NCBI RefSeq assembly: GCF_001468085.1
Contig: NZ_LNZB01000060.1
Coordinates: forward strand, 728,417 to 792,416
Origin: Legionella waltersii
GTDB taxonomy: Bacteria; Pseudomonadota; Gammaproteobacteria; Legionellales; Legionellaceae
DNA: 64,000 nt
Reading direction: 5' to 3'
A model generated the notes under the pieces. The model worked only from the letters and a program-made list of their open reading frames with translations, searched no databases and was not told where the DNA came from. The position numbers were made by a program, and so were the translations under genes. Shown in pieces: positions 8,631-17,873 of the stretch (its first letter is position 1; each line of letters begins with the position of its first letter).

Positions 8631-10505
8631 CTACTTCCTTACAATCTTAGCGTTATTTAACAAATTTTTAATGTACAAATCATAATCCATCATGCCATAA
8701 CTTGCTTCAATTTGTTGAACTAAACTATCCTTTTGTTCTTCATCAAGGGACTCTAAATTTCCATCGTTGATTTTTTTTAATCTAACCACAACATAGTCGC
8801 CATTTAATAGTTGCACACCATTTCTGCTTTCTGGTCTCAGCAAATTAAATGCTGTGTCATTGATCAAGGAGTTCGTTTTATCACCATCTCTAGATGCAGC
8901 AGCAACAGTTTCCCATTTCAGATTATTGTTATCCATCAACTGTATCTGCTTGTCATCCTCAACTGGATTCAATAAGCTAGTTCCTATTTCTTTTGCCTTT
9001 TCCTCACCATGCTGTTTTGCTAGAATTTTCTGTATTTCATTTCGTACTTCAATCAATTTCTCTTGCCGAGCTGGAATGTGTTTATTTACTCGTAAGACGA
9101 TTACCGCATCATTATTTAACTGAATAGGATCACTATTATTCGATAGTTCAAGAACATCATTGCTAAATGCTGCATTAATGACCTGCTTATTTTCAGTGAT
9201 GGTATCTTTGCCACCCTGTCTTGAGAAGGGTTTAGATTTCAATAAGGGTAATTTTAAACTATTCGCGACCGGTTCCAGTGAATCTGGTGTTTGATAACTA
9301 ATATCCGTTAACTCCTCCAAATCCTTAGCATACTTGGCTTGAGCCATATCATTCAACAGTTGTTCTTTAATGATAGTACTTACCTGATCCAGCGACTTAG
9401 TTGTTACAGGCTTATAAGCTATTAGTTTAAAAATTTCATACCCATATTTTGTTTTAATGGGGTTCGAGATTTGTCCTGGCTTATCTAATAAGGATAGGTC
9501 TTTCGCATACTCACTCTGTCCACCAGTAATCCAAGGTAATAGTCCCTTTTCTTTCATAGATAGTTTGTCATCTGATTTTGTAGCTACAAATTTATCAAAT
9601 AACGAGGGATCAGCCTGAAGTTCTTTGTATGTTTTATCAGCATTCGCTTTGGCTTGAGAAGCCTCTTCGTCACTTGCTGTCTCGGGAATTGAGAACAATA
9701 TATGTGCTACTTGCCATTGTGCAGGAGTCAAATAATTGCTTTTATTTTCTTCATAATAGCTCGCAATATCTTTATCTGATATCTTTAACTTGGATTTAAT
9801 TGCTGACATGGATAATAATACATAGTCAATACTGACATGTTCTTCAGTCATAAATTGTTTACTGTTTTTTTCATAATAATTCTTAATTTCTTCATCAGAA
9901 ATCTGTGCTTGTTTTTCAAATTTAACTGAAGGAACTGTTAAATAGTCATAATCTCTAGTTTGCATATACAAACGTACAAAGCGCTTTATTTCTTCTGGCA
10001 ATGCGAAAGAAGTACCCATAAAAGCATAGCGTTGTTGATTTAACAACATACCTTGTCTTACTTCTTTTTGAAATGTTTCTGGGGTAAATAACGCGCCACT
10101 TAATGCTTGCTGATATCTTTCTGTAGAAAAATGACCGTCTTCTTGAAACTGAGGTATGTTGATAATCGCAGCGTTTGCCTGAGCAGGACTCACCTCAAAA
10201 CCATAAAGACGTGCTGATTGGACACTCACTTCGTTAGTGATCATTTGATTGAGTACTTGATTTTGCAAATTTTTTTCGTCTTTTGCTGAAAGCTGTGCTA
10301 AATCTTGCTGTGAGCGCGCTCGTCTATAATTCGTATCAAAATCTTGTACGCTTATAGGTTCATCGTTTACGGTTACCTTGTAATTAGAGGATTGTCGAGA
10401 TTGTAAATAATAATCAACGCCAAATAACGTGAAGGTTATAGCAATTAAAACGATTATTACCCAAGCTATAACACCTTGAATTCGCTCATTTAACTTCTGC
10501 AGCAT
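8631..10505 (-). CDS. ppiD: Periplasmic folding chaperone PpiD, membrane-anchored SurA/parvulin family
   Basis: A 624-residue inner-membrane-anchored chaperone that helps newly exported proteins fold near the Sec translocon. Residues 16-35 form the single membrane anchor. A SurA-like N-terminal chaperone region follows (VLNQMITNEVSVQSARLYGF), and a parvulin-type domain lies at about 258-365 (WQVAHILFSIPE, GLLPWITGG, IKTKYGYEIFKL). Length and order match PpiD. It lies downstream of the HU/tRNA group on the minus strand, as commonly seen after lon and HU in gammaproteobacteria; here two tRNA genes and a terminator intervene. Confidence 0.92.
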   Translation of the reverse strand: MLQKLNERIQGVIAWVIIVLIAITFTLFGVDYYLQSRQSSNYKVTVNDEPISVQDFDTNYRRARSQQDLAQLSAKDEKNLQNQVLNQMITNEVSVQSARLYGFEVSPAQANAAIINIPQFQEDGHFSTERYQQALSGALFTPETFQKEVRQGMLLNQQRYAFMGTSFALPEEIKRFVRLYMQTRDYDYLTVPSVKFEKQAQISDEEIKNYYEKNSKQFMTEEHVSIDYVLLSMSAIKSKLKISDKDIASYYEENKSNYLTPAQWQVAHILFSIPETASDEEASQAKANADKTYKELQADPSLFDKFVATKSDDKLSMKEKGLLPWITGGQSEYAKDLSLLDKPGQISNPIKTKYGYEIFKLIAYKPVTTKSLDQVSTIIKEQLLNDMAQAKYAKDLEELTDISYQTPDSLEPVANSLKLPLLKSKPFSRQGGKDTITENKQVINAAFSNDVLELSNNSDPIQLNNDAVIVLRVNKHIPARQEKLIEVRNEIQKILAKQHGEEKAKEIGTSLLNPVEDDKQIQLMDNNNLKWETVAAASRDGDKTNSLINDTAFNLLRPESRNGVQLLNGDYVVVRLKKINDGNLESLDEEQKDSLVQQIEASYGMMDYDLYIKNLLNNAKIVRK

Positions 10506-10562
10506 GTCTCGAGATCCATTTTAAAATATACTAAACTTTGATATCAACGACTTAAACATAAC

Positions 10563-10593
10563 ACTTAAAAAAAACGCGCCTTTCAGCGCGTTT
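10563..10593 (-). terminator. Rho-independent terminator after the tRNA-Val/tRNA-Asp genes
   Basis: On the minus strand AAACGCGC-TGAAAG-GCGCGTTT is followed by a run of T (eight T across 10567-10574). It closes the HU/tRNA transcription unit ahead of ppiD. Confidence 0.85.
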
Positions 10594-10596
10594 ATC

Positions 10597-10673
10597 TGGC
10601 GGAGTGGACGGGGCTCGAACCCGCGACCCCCGGCGTGACAGGCCGGTATTCTGACCAACTGAACTACCACTCC
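10597..10673 (-). tRNA. tRNA-Asp (anticodon GTC)
   Basis: 77 bases including an encoded CCA. The GGAGTGG/CCACTCC acceptor stem, D-loop, anticodon loop CCTGTCACG with GTC, and TTCGAGCC T-loop all fold canonically. It lies 6 bp downstream of tRNA-Val. Confidence 0.97.
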
Positions 10674-10679
10674 ATATCT

Positions 10680-10755
10680 TGGTGGGTGCTGTAGGGATCG
10701 AACCTACGACCCTCGCCTTGTAAGGGCGATGCTCTCCCAGCTGAGCTAAGCACCC
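10680..10755 (-). tRNA. tRNA-Val (anticodon TAC)
   Basis: 76 bases with encoded CCA. Acceptor GGGTGCT/AGCACCC, anticodon stem CGCCCTTACAAGGCG with TAC, and T-loop GTTCGATCC. It lies 12 bp after the HU gene, so HU mRNA and this tRNA are probably on one precursor. Confidence 0.97.
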
Positions 10756-10767
10756 AAAAAACTATAC

Positions 10768-11040
10768 TTATTGCACCGCTTCGCTAAGATTCTTACCAGC
10801 TTTAAACTTAGCTACTCTTCTAGCTTTAATCTGTATGGGCTTACCAGTTTGTGGATTACGTCCAGTACGTGCAGAACGATTACCTGTTGAAAAAGAACCA
10901 AAACCAGGTATTACAACTTGATCACCATTCTTTAGGACTTCAGTAATAGTATCCATAAAAGTTTCAAGAACTCTGCTTGCTGCAGCTCTTGTTAAACCTG
11001 AACCACTTGCTAAAGCTTCAACTAATTCAGTCTTATTCAT
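10768..11040 (-). CDS. hupB: DNA-binding protein HU (beta-type)
   Basis: A 90-residue nucleoid protein that bends and compacts DNA as a dimer. Start MNKTELVEALA with AAGGGGAAAAG upstream; an in-frame ATG at 11064 would lie upstream of this ribosome site and is rejected. The DNA-binding arm shows GFGSFSTGNRSARTGRNPQTG, and the C-terminus VAKFKAGKNL is typical. It follows lon on the same strand, the classic lon-hupB order. A hairpin between lon and this gene may partly separate the transcripts. Confidence 0.95.
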   Translation of the reverse strand: MNKTELVEALASGSGLTRAAASRVLETFMDTITEVLKNGDQVVIPGFGSFSTGNRSARTGRNPQTGKPIQIKARRVAKFKAGKNLSEAVQ

Positions 11041-11128
11041 CTTTTCCCCTTTACAGTTAATCATCCGTATTCCAGAGCCGATTTAATCAAATTAACTTGC
11101 TCCAGTCAAGTACATACATCCTTGCAGA

Positions 11129-11145
11129 GCCCTGTACTACAGGGC
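11129..11145 (-). other. Hairpin between lon and hupB
   Basis: GCCCTGT-ACT-ACAGGGC, a perfect 7-bp stem, starts 24 bp past the lon stop. No T-run follows on the minus strand, so it may attenuate or stabilise rather than terminate. Confidence 0.45.
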
Positions 11146-11168
11146 CACGTAAAGAAATATACCTTTAA

Positions 11169-13610
11169 TTAATGAGCGTGTAAATCATTATTTTTAATTT
11201 TTTTTGATCTTCTACTCACAATAGCGCCAGATTGTACATTAATTGGCTTTTCTACCCATGGACTGCGTTGCAAAGCGATTTCTAGCACCTGCTCTATCGT
11301 TTTAACTGGGTGAATTGTTAGCTTTCTTAAAATATTATCTGGAATTTCTTCCAAGTCCTTAACGTTCTCATCTGGAATAATTACGTGCTTGATTCCTCCT
11401 CTATGGGCAGCTAATAGCTTCTCTTTTAAACCACCTATAGGAAGAACTTGACCACGCAGAGTAATTTCCCCAGTCATAGCGACATCTGCTTTAACTGGAA
11501 TTTGTGTTACCACAGAAACAAGTACTGTGCACATACCTATACCCGCACTTGGGCCATCTTTTGGTGTAGCCCCTTCAGGAACATGGACGTGAAAATCATT
11601 TTTATCGTAAAACTCTTCGGAAAGTCCAAATGATTTGGCTCTACTTCTAACAACGGTCATTGCAGCATGAATAGATTCTTGCATGACCTCGCCCAATTGC
11701 CCTGTGTGAGTTACTTTTCCTTTACCAGGCATCATGGAAGCTTCAATTGTCAGCAACTCTCCACCAACACTGGTCCAAGCCAGTCCTGTAACCTGACCAA
11801 TTTGATCATACTGCTCTGCTAAGCCATATCGGAATTTTTTTACACCCAAGTATTTTTCGATATTACTTACCGTGATTGTTAGTTTTTTTACTTTTTTATT
11901 GGATAAAATTTCTTTCACCACTTTCCTACATATGCTGGCTATATCTCTTTCCAAATTACGAACACCAGCCTCACGAGTGTAATAACGAATAATATCTCGT
12001 ATTGCGCCCTCGCTAATATGGATTTCCCCATTGGTTAATCCATTCAATAGAATTTGTTTTGGTACCAGGTACTGTTCAGCAATACTTACTTTTTCGTCTT
12101 CTGTATAACCAGGTAAGCGTATAACCTCCATTCGGTCCAAAAGAGGGGCTGGGATTTCAAGTGAATTTGCAGTAGCAATAAACATAACGTCACTTAAATC
12201 ATAATCGACTTCAAGGTAGTGATCACTGAAGGTGTGATTTTGCTCGGGATCTAACACCTCTAATAGAGCCGATGCAGGGTCACCACGAAAATCCATAGCC
12301 ATTTTATCCACTTCATCAAGCATAATTAGAGGGTTTTTTACACCAGCCTTGCATAGTTTTTGAATTATCTTCCCAGGCATTGATCCAATATATGTTCTTC
12401 GATGACCTCGAATTTCAGCCTCATCTCTCACACCACCAAGTGCAATTCGTATAAAAGTACGGCCTGTTGCATTAGCAATAGATTGTCCTAATGAAGTTTT
12501 ACCTACACCCGGAGGGCCTACGAGACATAAAATTGGCCCTTTAACTCTTTTCACTCGCTGCTGTACAGCTAGATACTCTATAATTCGTTCTTTCACTCGC
12601 TCCAAGCCATGATGCTCTTTATCTAGAAGTTTCTCGGCTTTATTTAGATCAAACTGTATTTTATTTCTCTTTTTCCAGGGTACTAAAAGCATCCAATCCA
12701 AATAATTGCGAATAACGGTGGCCTCTGCTGACATCGGAGACATCATTTTTAGTTTATGTAACTCAGCCAGTGCCTTTTCTTTAGCTTCTTTAGGCATTCC
12801 GGCTTTTTCAATTGATTTTTCCAATTGTTCAATTTCATTGCCTTCTTCACCCATTTCACCTAATTCTTTTTGAATGGCTTTAATTTGTTCATTCAAATAA
12901 TATTCTCTTTGGCTTTTTTCCATTTGCCTTTTGACACGTCCTCTAACGCGTTTTTCTACGTGTAATAAATCAATTTCGTTCTCAATCGCAGCCATTAAAC
13001 GTTCTAATCGAGTACCGACATCCGTAGTTTCCAGAAGCTCCTGCTTATCATCGACTTTTAATGTTAGGTGTGCAGCAATGGTATCAGCTAGCCTTCCTGG
13101 TTCCTCGATACTTGCCAGAGGAGTAAGAACCTCGGGAGGAATTTTTTTATTTAATTTAATGTATTGTTCAAATTGAGACATTAAAGAACGCATCAAGATC
13201 CCAATTTCCTGGTCTTGCAGGACCGTGCTAACTTCGGTGATTGGTTCTAAAGTTGCCTCTAAATATCCAGCTTCACTTGTGTACTCTGCAGCCTTCGCTC
13301 GTTGTTCGCCCTCCACCAATACTTTCACAGTACCGTCTGGTAACTTTAGCAATTGCAACACACTGGAAATTGTACCTATTTGGAAAATATCTTCCGCAGT
13401 AGGATCGTCATTTGAGGATTTGCGCTGTGCTACTAGAAAAATTTGCTTATTATCTACCATAGCAGCTTCAAGCGCTTTAATTGATTTTCCGCGTCCAACA
13501 AATAGAGGGATTACCATATGTGGATACACCACAACATCTCTGAGGGGTAAAACAGGCAAGGTCAGCAATTTTGTATGATCAGGTGTTACCATTTCATTTT
13601 CAGTCGACAT
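11169..13610 (-). CDS. lon: ATP-dependent protease Lon
   Basis: An 813-residue cytoplasmic AAA+ protease that degrades damaged and regulatory proteins. The LON substrate-binding N-domain opens with LPVLPLRDVVVYPHMVIPLF. Walker A is GPPGVGKTS and Walker B PLIMLDEVDKM. The proteolytic dyad is S688 in PKDGPSAGIGM and K731 in GLKEKLLAAHRGG. Full length. It sits between clpX and hupB in the usual order. Upstream on the minus strand a TTGTAT...TATAAT arrangement with 15-bp spacing could be a promoter, but I saw no clear heat-shock consensus. Confidence 0.97.
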   Translation of the reverse strand: MSTENEMVTPDHTKLLTLPVLPLRDVVVYPHMVIPLFVGRGKSIKALEAAMVDNKQIFLVAQRKSSNDDPTAEDIFQIGTISSVLQLLKLPDGTVKVLVEGEQRAKAAEYTSEAGYLEATLEPITEVSTVLQDQEIGILMRSLMSQFEQYIKLNKKIPPEVLTPLASIEEPGRLADTIAAHLTLKVDDKQELLETTDVGTRLERLMAAIENEIDLLHVEKRVRGRVKRQMEKSQREYYLNEQIKAIQKELGEMGEEGNEIEQLEKSIEKAGMPKEAKEKALAELHKLKMMSPMSAEATVIRNYLDWMLLVPWKKRNKIQFDLNKAEKLLDKEHHGLERVKERIIEYLAVQQRVKRVKGPILCLVGPPGVGKTSLGQSIANATGRTFIRIALGGVRDEAEIRGHRRTYIGSMPGKIIQKLCKAGVKNPLIMLDEVDKMAMDFRGDPASALLEVLDPEQNHTFSDHYLEVDYDLSDVMFIATANSLEIPAPLLDRMEVIRLPGYTEDEKVSIAEQYLVPKQILLNGLTNGEIHISEGAIRDIIRYYTREAGVRNLERDIASICRKVVKEILSNKKVKKLTITVSNIEKYLGVKKFRYGLAEQYDQIGQVTGLAWTSVGGELLTIEASMMPGKGKVTHTGQLGEVMQESIHAAMTVVRSRAKSFGLSEEFYDKNDFHVHVPEGATPKDGPSAGIGMCTVLVSVVTQIPVKADVAMTGEITLRGQVLPIGGLKEKLLAAHRGGIKHVIIPDENVKDLEEIPDNILRKLTIHPVKTIEQVLEIALQRSPWVEKPINVQSGAIVSRRSKKIKNNDLHAH

Positions 13611-13695
13611 AGAGAACCCTTATTCTAAGGAAAGACCTAATTATTATAATTATCTAATTGAGTATACAAACATTAATGCTGACGAACAATGTGAA

Positions 13696-14970
13696 TCAAT
13701 CTTTACTGCCTGAAGCAGATCTCTTCTCTTCTTGTTCGTAAATTAATATTGGTTTAGATAAGTCATTGACAACATTTTCATCGATAACTACCTTAATCAC
13801 ACCTTCTAATGAAGGAAGATCATACATAGTATCTAAAAGAATGTTTTCCAAAATTGCCCTTAATCCTCTAGCTCCCATTTTTCGTTCCAGCGCTTTTTTG
13901 GAAATAGCAACTAAAGCTTCATCTCTAAACTCAAGTTCTACATCTTCCATTTTAAACAAAGATTGGAATTGCTTTGTTAAAGCGTTCTTGGGTCTTGTTA
14001 AGATATCAATGAGCGCAGTTTCGTCTAACTCTTGTAGAGTAGTCACTACTGGAAGGCGCCCTACAAACTCTGGAATTAGTCCGTACTTGATAAGATCATC
14101 CGACTCTAATTGACTTAAAATCTTAGAGACTTCATCACCACTGCTTTTCTTATTTTTAAGTTGGGCAGAAAAACCAATACTTGATTTATCACTTCTCTCT
14201 CTTATAACTTTATCAAGTCCCGCAAAAGCTCCGCCACAAATGAACAAAATATTTGAAGTGTCTACTTGAAGGAATTCTTGTTGAGGATGTTTGCGTCCGC
14301 CTTGAGGAGGAACAGAGGCTACAGTTCCCTCAATGAGCTTAAGTAATGCTTGTTGTACACCTTCACCAGAAACGTCTCTGGTAATGGATGGATTATCTGA
14401 CTTGCGAGATATTTTATCAATTTCATCAATATATACTATGCCTTGTTGCGCTTTATCAACGTCGTAATCGCACTTCTGTAATAGTTTTTGAATAATGTTT
14501 TCAACGTCCTCACCGACATAACCAGCTTCAGTCAACGTTGTGGCATCTGCCATGGCAAAAGGAACATTTAAGATACGTGCTAGGGTTTGAGCCAAAAGGG
14601 TTTTACCACTACCTGTTGGACCAATAAGCAAAATATTACTTTTTCCTAGCTCAACACCATCTTCGCTTTTATGTTGTAATCTCTTGTAATGATTATACAC
14701 AGCCACTGACAAAACTTTTTTTGCGTGGGGTTGTCCTATAACATACTCGTCCAGGAAAGAGGCTATTTCTTTTGGTGTTGGCAGCTTTGTTTCTGTCTTT
14801 TCATGAACTTCATGAGTTTCCTCACGGATAATATCATTACACAACTCAACACACTCATCGCAGACAAAAACTGAAGGACCAGCTATTAACTTCTTAACCT
14901 CGTGTTGACTCTTTCCACAAAAAGAACAATACAGAACTTTATCACTACTTCCGCTACCAGATTTACTCAT
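13696..14970 (-). CDS. clpX: ClpX, ATPase subunit of ClpXP protease
   Basis: A 424-residue AAA+ unfoldase that feeds proteins to ClpP. The N-terminal zinc-binding domain is [10 protein letters not shown] with [11 protein letters not shown]. Walker A is [11 protein letters not shown], Walker [11 protein letters not shown], and the ClpP-docking IGF-type loop is present as SIGFSAQ. An ATG at 14994 would add eight residues, but AAGGGG lies right before the ATG at 14970, which gives the usual MSKSG start. A terminator after clpP and a 127-bp gap suggest clpX also has its own promoter. Confidence 0.96.
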   Translation of the reverse strand: MSKSGSGSSDKVLYCSFCGKSQHEVKKLIAGPSVFVCDECVELCNDIIREETHEVHEKTETKLPTPKEIASFLDEYVIGQPHAKKVLSVAVYNHYKRLQHKSEDGVELGKSNILLIGPTGSGKTLLAQTLARILNVPFAMADATTLTEAGYVGEDVENIIQKLLQKCDYDVDKAQQGIVYIDEIDKISRKSDNPSITRDVSGEGVQQALLKLIEGTVASVPPQGGRKHPQQEFLQVDTSNILFICGGAFAGLDKVIRERSDKSSIGFSAQLKNKKSSGDEVSKILSQLESDDLIKYGLIPEFVGRLPVVTTLQELDETALIDILTRPKNALTKQFQSLFKMEDVELEFRDEALVAISKKALERKMGARGLRAILENILLDTMYDLPSLEGVIKVVIDENVVNDLSKPILIYEQEEKRSASGSKD

Positions 14971-15069
14971 AACAAAACCCCTTCTTACAGACATTACCTT
15001 TTAGTAATACATGTAAAATTTTAGTCAATAGATATAATATACGCTATATTGATTAATATTAAATTCACC

Positions 15070-15112
15070 ATTTACAAAAATAACACATCTGAGTTTTCTA
15101 AAACTCAGATGT
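15070..15112 (-). terminator. Terminator overlapping the clpP stop codon
   Basis: ACATCTGAGTTTT and AAAACTCAGATGT (15085-15112) pair perfectly over 13 bp around the clpP stop. On the minus strand the stem is followed by GTTATTTTTG. This should end most clpP transcripts before clpX. Confidence 0.7.
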
Positions 15113-15742
15113 CTTACCTACTATTTCTCTATCATAAAGTACTTTATCGATTAGACCATAGTCTTGTGCTTGAGTTGCACTCATAAAGTTGTCACGCTCT
15201 GTATCATGCATGATTTGATCAGGTGTTTTTTTGGTATGCTTAGCCATAATATTATTTAAACGCTCTCTTACAGCTAACGTTTCGCGGGCATGAATTTCTA
15301 TATCGGTAGCTTGACCTCGATACCCACCCAATGGTTGATGAATCATAACCCGTGAGTTTGGTAGACAAAAACGCTTACCATCTGCGCCTGCACACAGTAG
15401 CAAAGCAGCGGCACTTGCTGCTTGTCCAATACACAAGGTACTAACATCCGGCTTGATAAACTGCATAGTATCGTAAATCGCCAAACCAGCAGTTACAACA
15501 CCACCTGGAGAGTTGATATAAAGGGAAATATCCTTTTCAGGGTTCTCTGACTCAAGGAACAACAATTGAGCTACCACTAAATTCGCCATGTGATCTTCTA
15601 CTTCGCCTAAGAGAAAAATAATCCTCTCTTTTAGCAACCTAGAATAAATATCATAAGAACGCTCGCCCCTAGAGGTCTGCTCTATCACCATTGGCACTAA
15701 TCCGCTCGCATTGCGGATAATAGTATCTGAATAGCTCGACAT
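15098..15742 (-). CDS. clpP: ATP-dependent Clp protease proteolytic subunit
   Basis: A 214-residue serine peptidase that forms the double heptameric ClpP barrel and works with ClpX or ClpA. The catalytic triad residues are S110 in GQAASAA, H135 in MIHQPLGG, and an aspartate near residue 184 in YGLIDKV. The N-terminal VPMVIEQT loop, cleaved in the mature enzyme, is present. It starts 2 bp after tig, indicating a tig-clpP transcript. Confidence 0.97.
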   Translation of the reverse strand: MSSYSDTIIRNASGLVPMVIEQTSRGERSYDIYSRLLKERIIFLLGEVEDHMANLVVAQLLFLESENPEKDISLYINSPGGVVTAGLAIYDTMQFIKPDVSTLCIGQAASAAALLLCAGADGKRFCLPNSRVMIHQPLGGYRGQATDIEIHARETLAVRERLNNIMAKHTKKTPDQIMHDTERDNFMSATQAQDYGLIDKVLYDREIVGKTSEF

Positions 15743-15744
15743 GC

Positions 15745-17076
15745 TTATTCTCCTTTTTTATCAGTGCCCTTTTTAGGGTTCATTACTGAATCATAATCCA
15801 TATTTATGTATTTAATCTTTGCATCTTCAGCGACCTTGTCAGCAACCATGTCTTCCATAACAAGCCCTTCAACTTCAGCCATATGTTCTTTGCTGTTTTT
15901 GTACCAAGCTCGTAATTCATCAGGGCTTTCATAAGCACTAGCAAATTTATCGATCATTGCGTTTACTCTGTCATTATCTACAACAATTTGATGCTTTTTA
16001 ACATACTCAGAGAAAAGCAAACCTAAATGTACACGTTTTTTAGCTTGATCTTCAAACAATTCTCTTGGGAAATCAGGAATTTTTTCATCATCGCGATGCT
16101 CATGTCCGAATAGTCTATGATACATGTCATGCTTCAAGTGCTCGATTTCTTTATCGATAAGAGCAACTGGAAGATCAAATTGATTAGCTTCCATTAACTT
16201 GTCAAACAATCTTTCACGATTCATAACACTAACTCGTCTTTCTAACTCACGAGCCATATTGTCTTTAATGTCTTTCTTAAGTGCTTCGATGCCGCCCTTT
16301 TTGATATTGAACTTTTTAGCAAAATCATCATCTAATTCAGGTAACTTTCCTTCAAAGACTTTCTTAACGGTAATAGTAAAAGTAGTTTCCTTACCCGCTA
16401 ATTCCTTGTGGCCGTAGTCTTCTGGGAAGGTCACTTTAATTTCTCCAGATTTATCAATTTTGAAGCCTACAATACCATCTTCAAATCCAGGAATCATAGA
16501 ACCAGAGCCAATAATTAGCTCATAACCTTCTGCCTTGCCTCCTTCAAAAGGTTTTCCTTCTAAAAATCCTTCGAAATCCATAGTCACTTTATCGCCCTTT
16601 TTGACGCCTCGAGTTACTTCACTCCATTCTTTATTTTGTTCACGTAATTTTTCCATCATGTCATCAACGTCTTTGTCGCTGATTTCAGAACGCACTAACT
16701 CCACTGAAGCCTGACCTAATTCAACCACCTCAAAAACGGGTAAAACCTCGAAGACTGCGGTATATTTAAAATCTTTACCAGCTTCTACTTGCATAGGCTC
16801 AACATAGGGAAAGCCAGCCGGTACTAGTTCATTCTTTTGCAAAGCTTCATAAAGTGTGGATTGAACCATGTCGCGAGCTACCTCTTCGCGAACACTTTCA
16901 GAATAACGACTTTGAACGATATTTAAAGGAACCTTTCCAGGGCGGAAACCATCAACTTTGACTTTGCGAGCAAGATTTCTGAGACGCAAGCTCACTTCTT
17001 CCTCAACTTTCTCAGTAGGTACAGAAACTGTTACCTTACGTTCCAAACCTTTTAGGGTCTCAACAGAAACTTGCAT
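15745..17076 (-). CDS. tig: Trigger factor, ribosome-associated chaperone
   Basis: A 443-residue chaperone and prolyl isomerase that binds the ribosome exit tunnel through L23. Three parts can be placed: ribosome-binding domain (1-110, with [18 protein letters not shown]), an FKBP-like PPIase domain (about 155-245, [21 protein letters not shown]), and a helical C-terminal cradle. It is the first gene of tig-clpP, followed further downstream by clpX, lon and hupB, the widespread proteostasis gene order. Confidence 0.96.
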   Translation of the reverse strand: MQVSVETLKGLERKVTVSVPTEKVEEEVSLRLRNLARKVKVDGFRPGKVPLNIVQSRYSESVREEVARDMVQSTLYEALQKNELVPAGFPYVEPMQVEAGKDFKYTAVFEVLPVFEVVELGQASVELVRSEISDKDVDDMMEKLREQNKEWSEVTRGVKKGDKVTMDFEGFLEGKPFEGGKAEGYELIIGSGSMIPGFEDGIVGFKIDKSGEIKVTFPEDYGHKELAGKETTFTITVKKVFEGKLPELDDDFAKKFNIKKGGIEALKKDIKDNMARELERRVSVMNRERLFDKLMEANQFDLPVALIDKEIEHLKHDMYHRLFGHEHRDDEKIPDFPRELFEDQAKKRVHLGLLFSEYVKKHQIVVDNDRVNAMIDKFASAYESPDELRAWYKNSKEHMAEVEGLVMEDMVADKVAEDAKIKYINMDYDSVMNPKKGTDKKGE

Positions 17077-17105
17077 TAAATCACCTCTCGGAAGTTATCA
17101 TGATA

Positions 17106-17190
17106 TGGTGCGAAAGGAGAGACTCGAACTCTCACGGGTCGCCCCGCTGGAACCTAAATCCAGTGCGTCTACCAATTCCGCCACTTTCGC
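17106..17190 (-). tRNA. tRNA-Leu (anticodon TAG)
   Basis: 85 bases with encoded CCA and the long variable arm of class II tRNAs. Acceptor GCGAAAG/CTTTCGC, anticodon loop around ATTTAGGT with TAG. It lies 29 bp upstream of tig on the same strand, so it may be cotranscribed. Confidence 0.96.
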
Positions 17191-17272
17191 AATTAGGTTG
17201 GATTATCAATCAGTATTTTCATCTTGTAAAGACTCAGATAGAATCTTTGAGCTAGAGAAAATCTATTACACT

Positions 17273-17349
17273 TGGGGTGAACGATGGGACTCGAACCCAC
17301 GACAACCGGGATCACAACCCGGGGCTCTACCAACTGAGCTACGCTCACC
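17273..17349 (-). tRNA. tRNA-His (anticodon GTG)
   Basis: 77 bases with CCA. It has the extra 5' G paired with discriminator C that identifies tRNA-His, anticodon loop TTGTGAT, and T-loop TTCGAGTC. A short inverted-repeat element begins 14 bp upstream of its 5' end. Confidence 0.96.
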
Positions 17350-17363
17350 ATAACTTATTCTTT

Positions 17364-17464
17364 ACAGGACTTATGAAAATCCCAACCTTATATTATTATA
17401 AATTGATTTTAATTGACTTGCATTAATTAAAATATCGCTATGTTGAGCTTTTCATAAGTCCTGT
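17364..17464. mobile_element. 101-bp MITE-like element between tRNA genes
   Basis: Perfect 16-bp terminal inverted repeats, ACAGGACTTATGAAAA at the left and its complement at the right, flank an AT-rich core with no coding capacity. The ends resemble those of the elements at 36769, 40280, 41676 and 43451. It sits between tRNA-His and tRNA-Arg. No transposase is linked. A target-site duplication is not clear: TA lies before the left CAGG end and TT after the right. Confidence 0.75.
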
Positions 17465-17491
17465 TCCAGTATTCATCTGTAGCATGGCAAC

Positions 17492-17568
17492 TGGCGCGCC
17501 CGGCAGGATTCGAACCTGCTACCCTCGGCTTAGAAGGCCGATGCTCTATCCAGATGAGCTACGGGCGC
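17492..17568 (-). tRNA. tRNA-Arg (anticodon TCT)
   Basis: 77 bases with CCA. Acceptor GCGCCCG/CGGGCGC, anticodon loop CTTCTAA with TCT, canonical D and T arms. 5 bp downstream of tRNA-Pro on the same strand. Confidence 0.97.
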
Positions 17569-17573
17569 TAAAC

Positions 17574-17650
17574 TGGTCGGGGAGGAGGGATTTGAACCCC
17601 CGACATCCTGCTCCCAAAGCAGGCGCGCTACCAGACTGCGCTACACCCCG
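17574..17650 (-). tRNA. tRNA-Pro (anticodon TGG)
   Basis: 77 bases with CCA. Acceptor CGGGGTG pairs with CTCCCCG with one mismatch or wobble; anticodon loop TTTGGGA with TGG. First gene of the tRNA group on this strand. Confidence 0.96.
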
Positions 17651-17739
17651 TAACCCGTCCCAAGGACAGAGCGCAGATAATACTAGGACCGACCTCTTTG
17701 GTCAATATACTTTTTAATAATTTTTTAGAAGTTGTTGAA

Positions 17740-17838
17740 TTATTATCCGTTCCCTCACGGTCGCGGCTCAGTTTGCACCTATGAATTGCAAGCTGCGACC
17801 GTGATGAAGTGGATGATGGGTTGATTATTGGATAATAA
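17740..17838. repeat. Nested inverted repeat between tRNA-Pro and the FAD oxidase gene
   Basis: An inner pair, CACGGTCGCGGCT (17756-17768) and AGCTGCGACCGTG (17791-17803), matches at 12 of 13 positions (the exception is a G-T type pair). An outer pair, TTATTATCC (17740-17748) and GGATAATAA (17830-17838), is exact. The fold fills most of the 223-bp gap. It could be a terminator-like structure for the oxidase operon (minus strand, stop at 17874) or a dispersed palindrome. Confidence 0.6.
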
Positions 17839-17873
17839 GGATTCGCATGAATCTCTTATTTATCCCATTACCT

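Noticed and set aside
16958..17717. Plus-strand frames across the tRNA group (131 and 77 codons)
   Set aside because: They are antisense to tig and the tRNA genes; their apparent protein similarity would come only from tRNA sequence.
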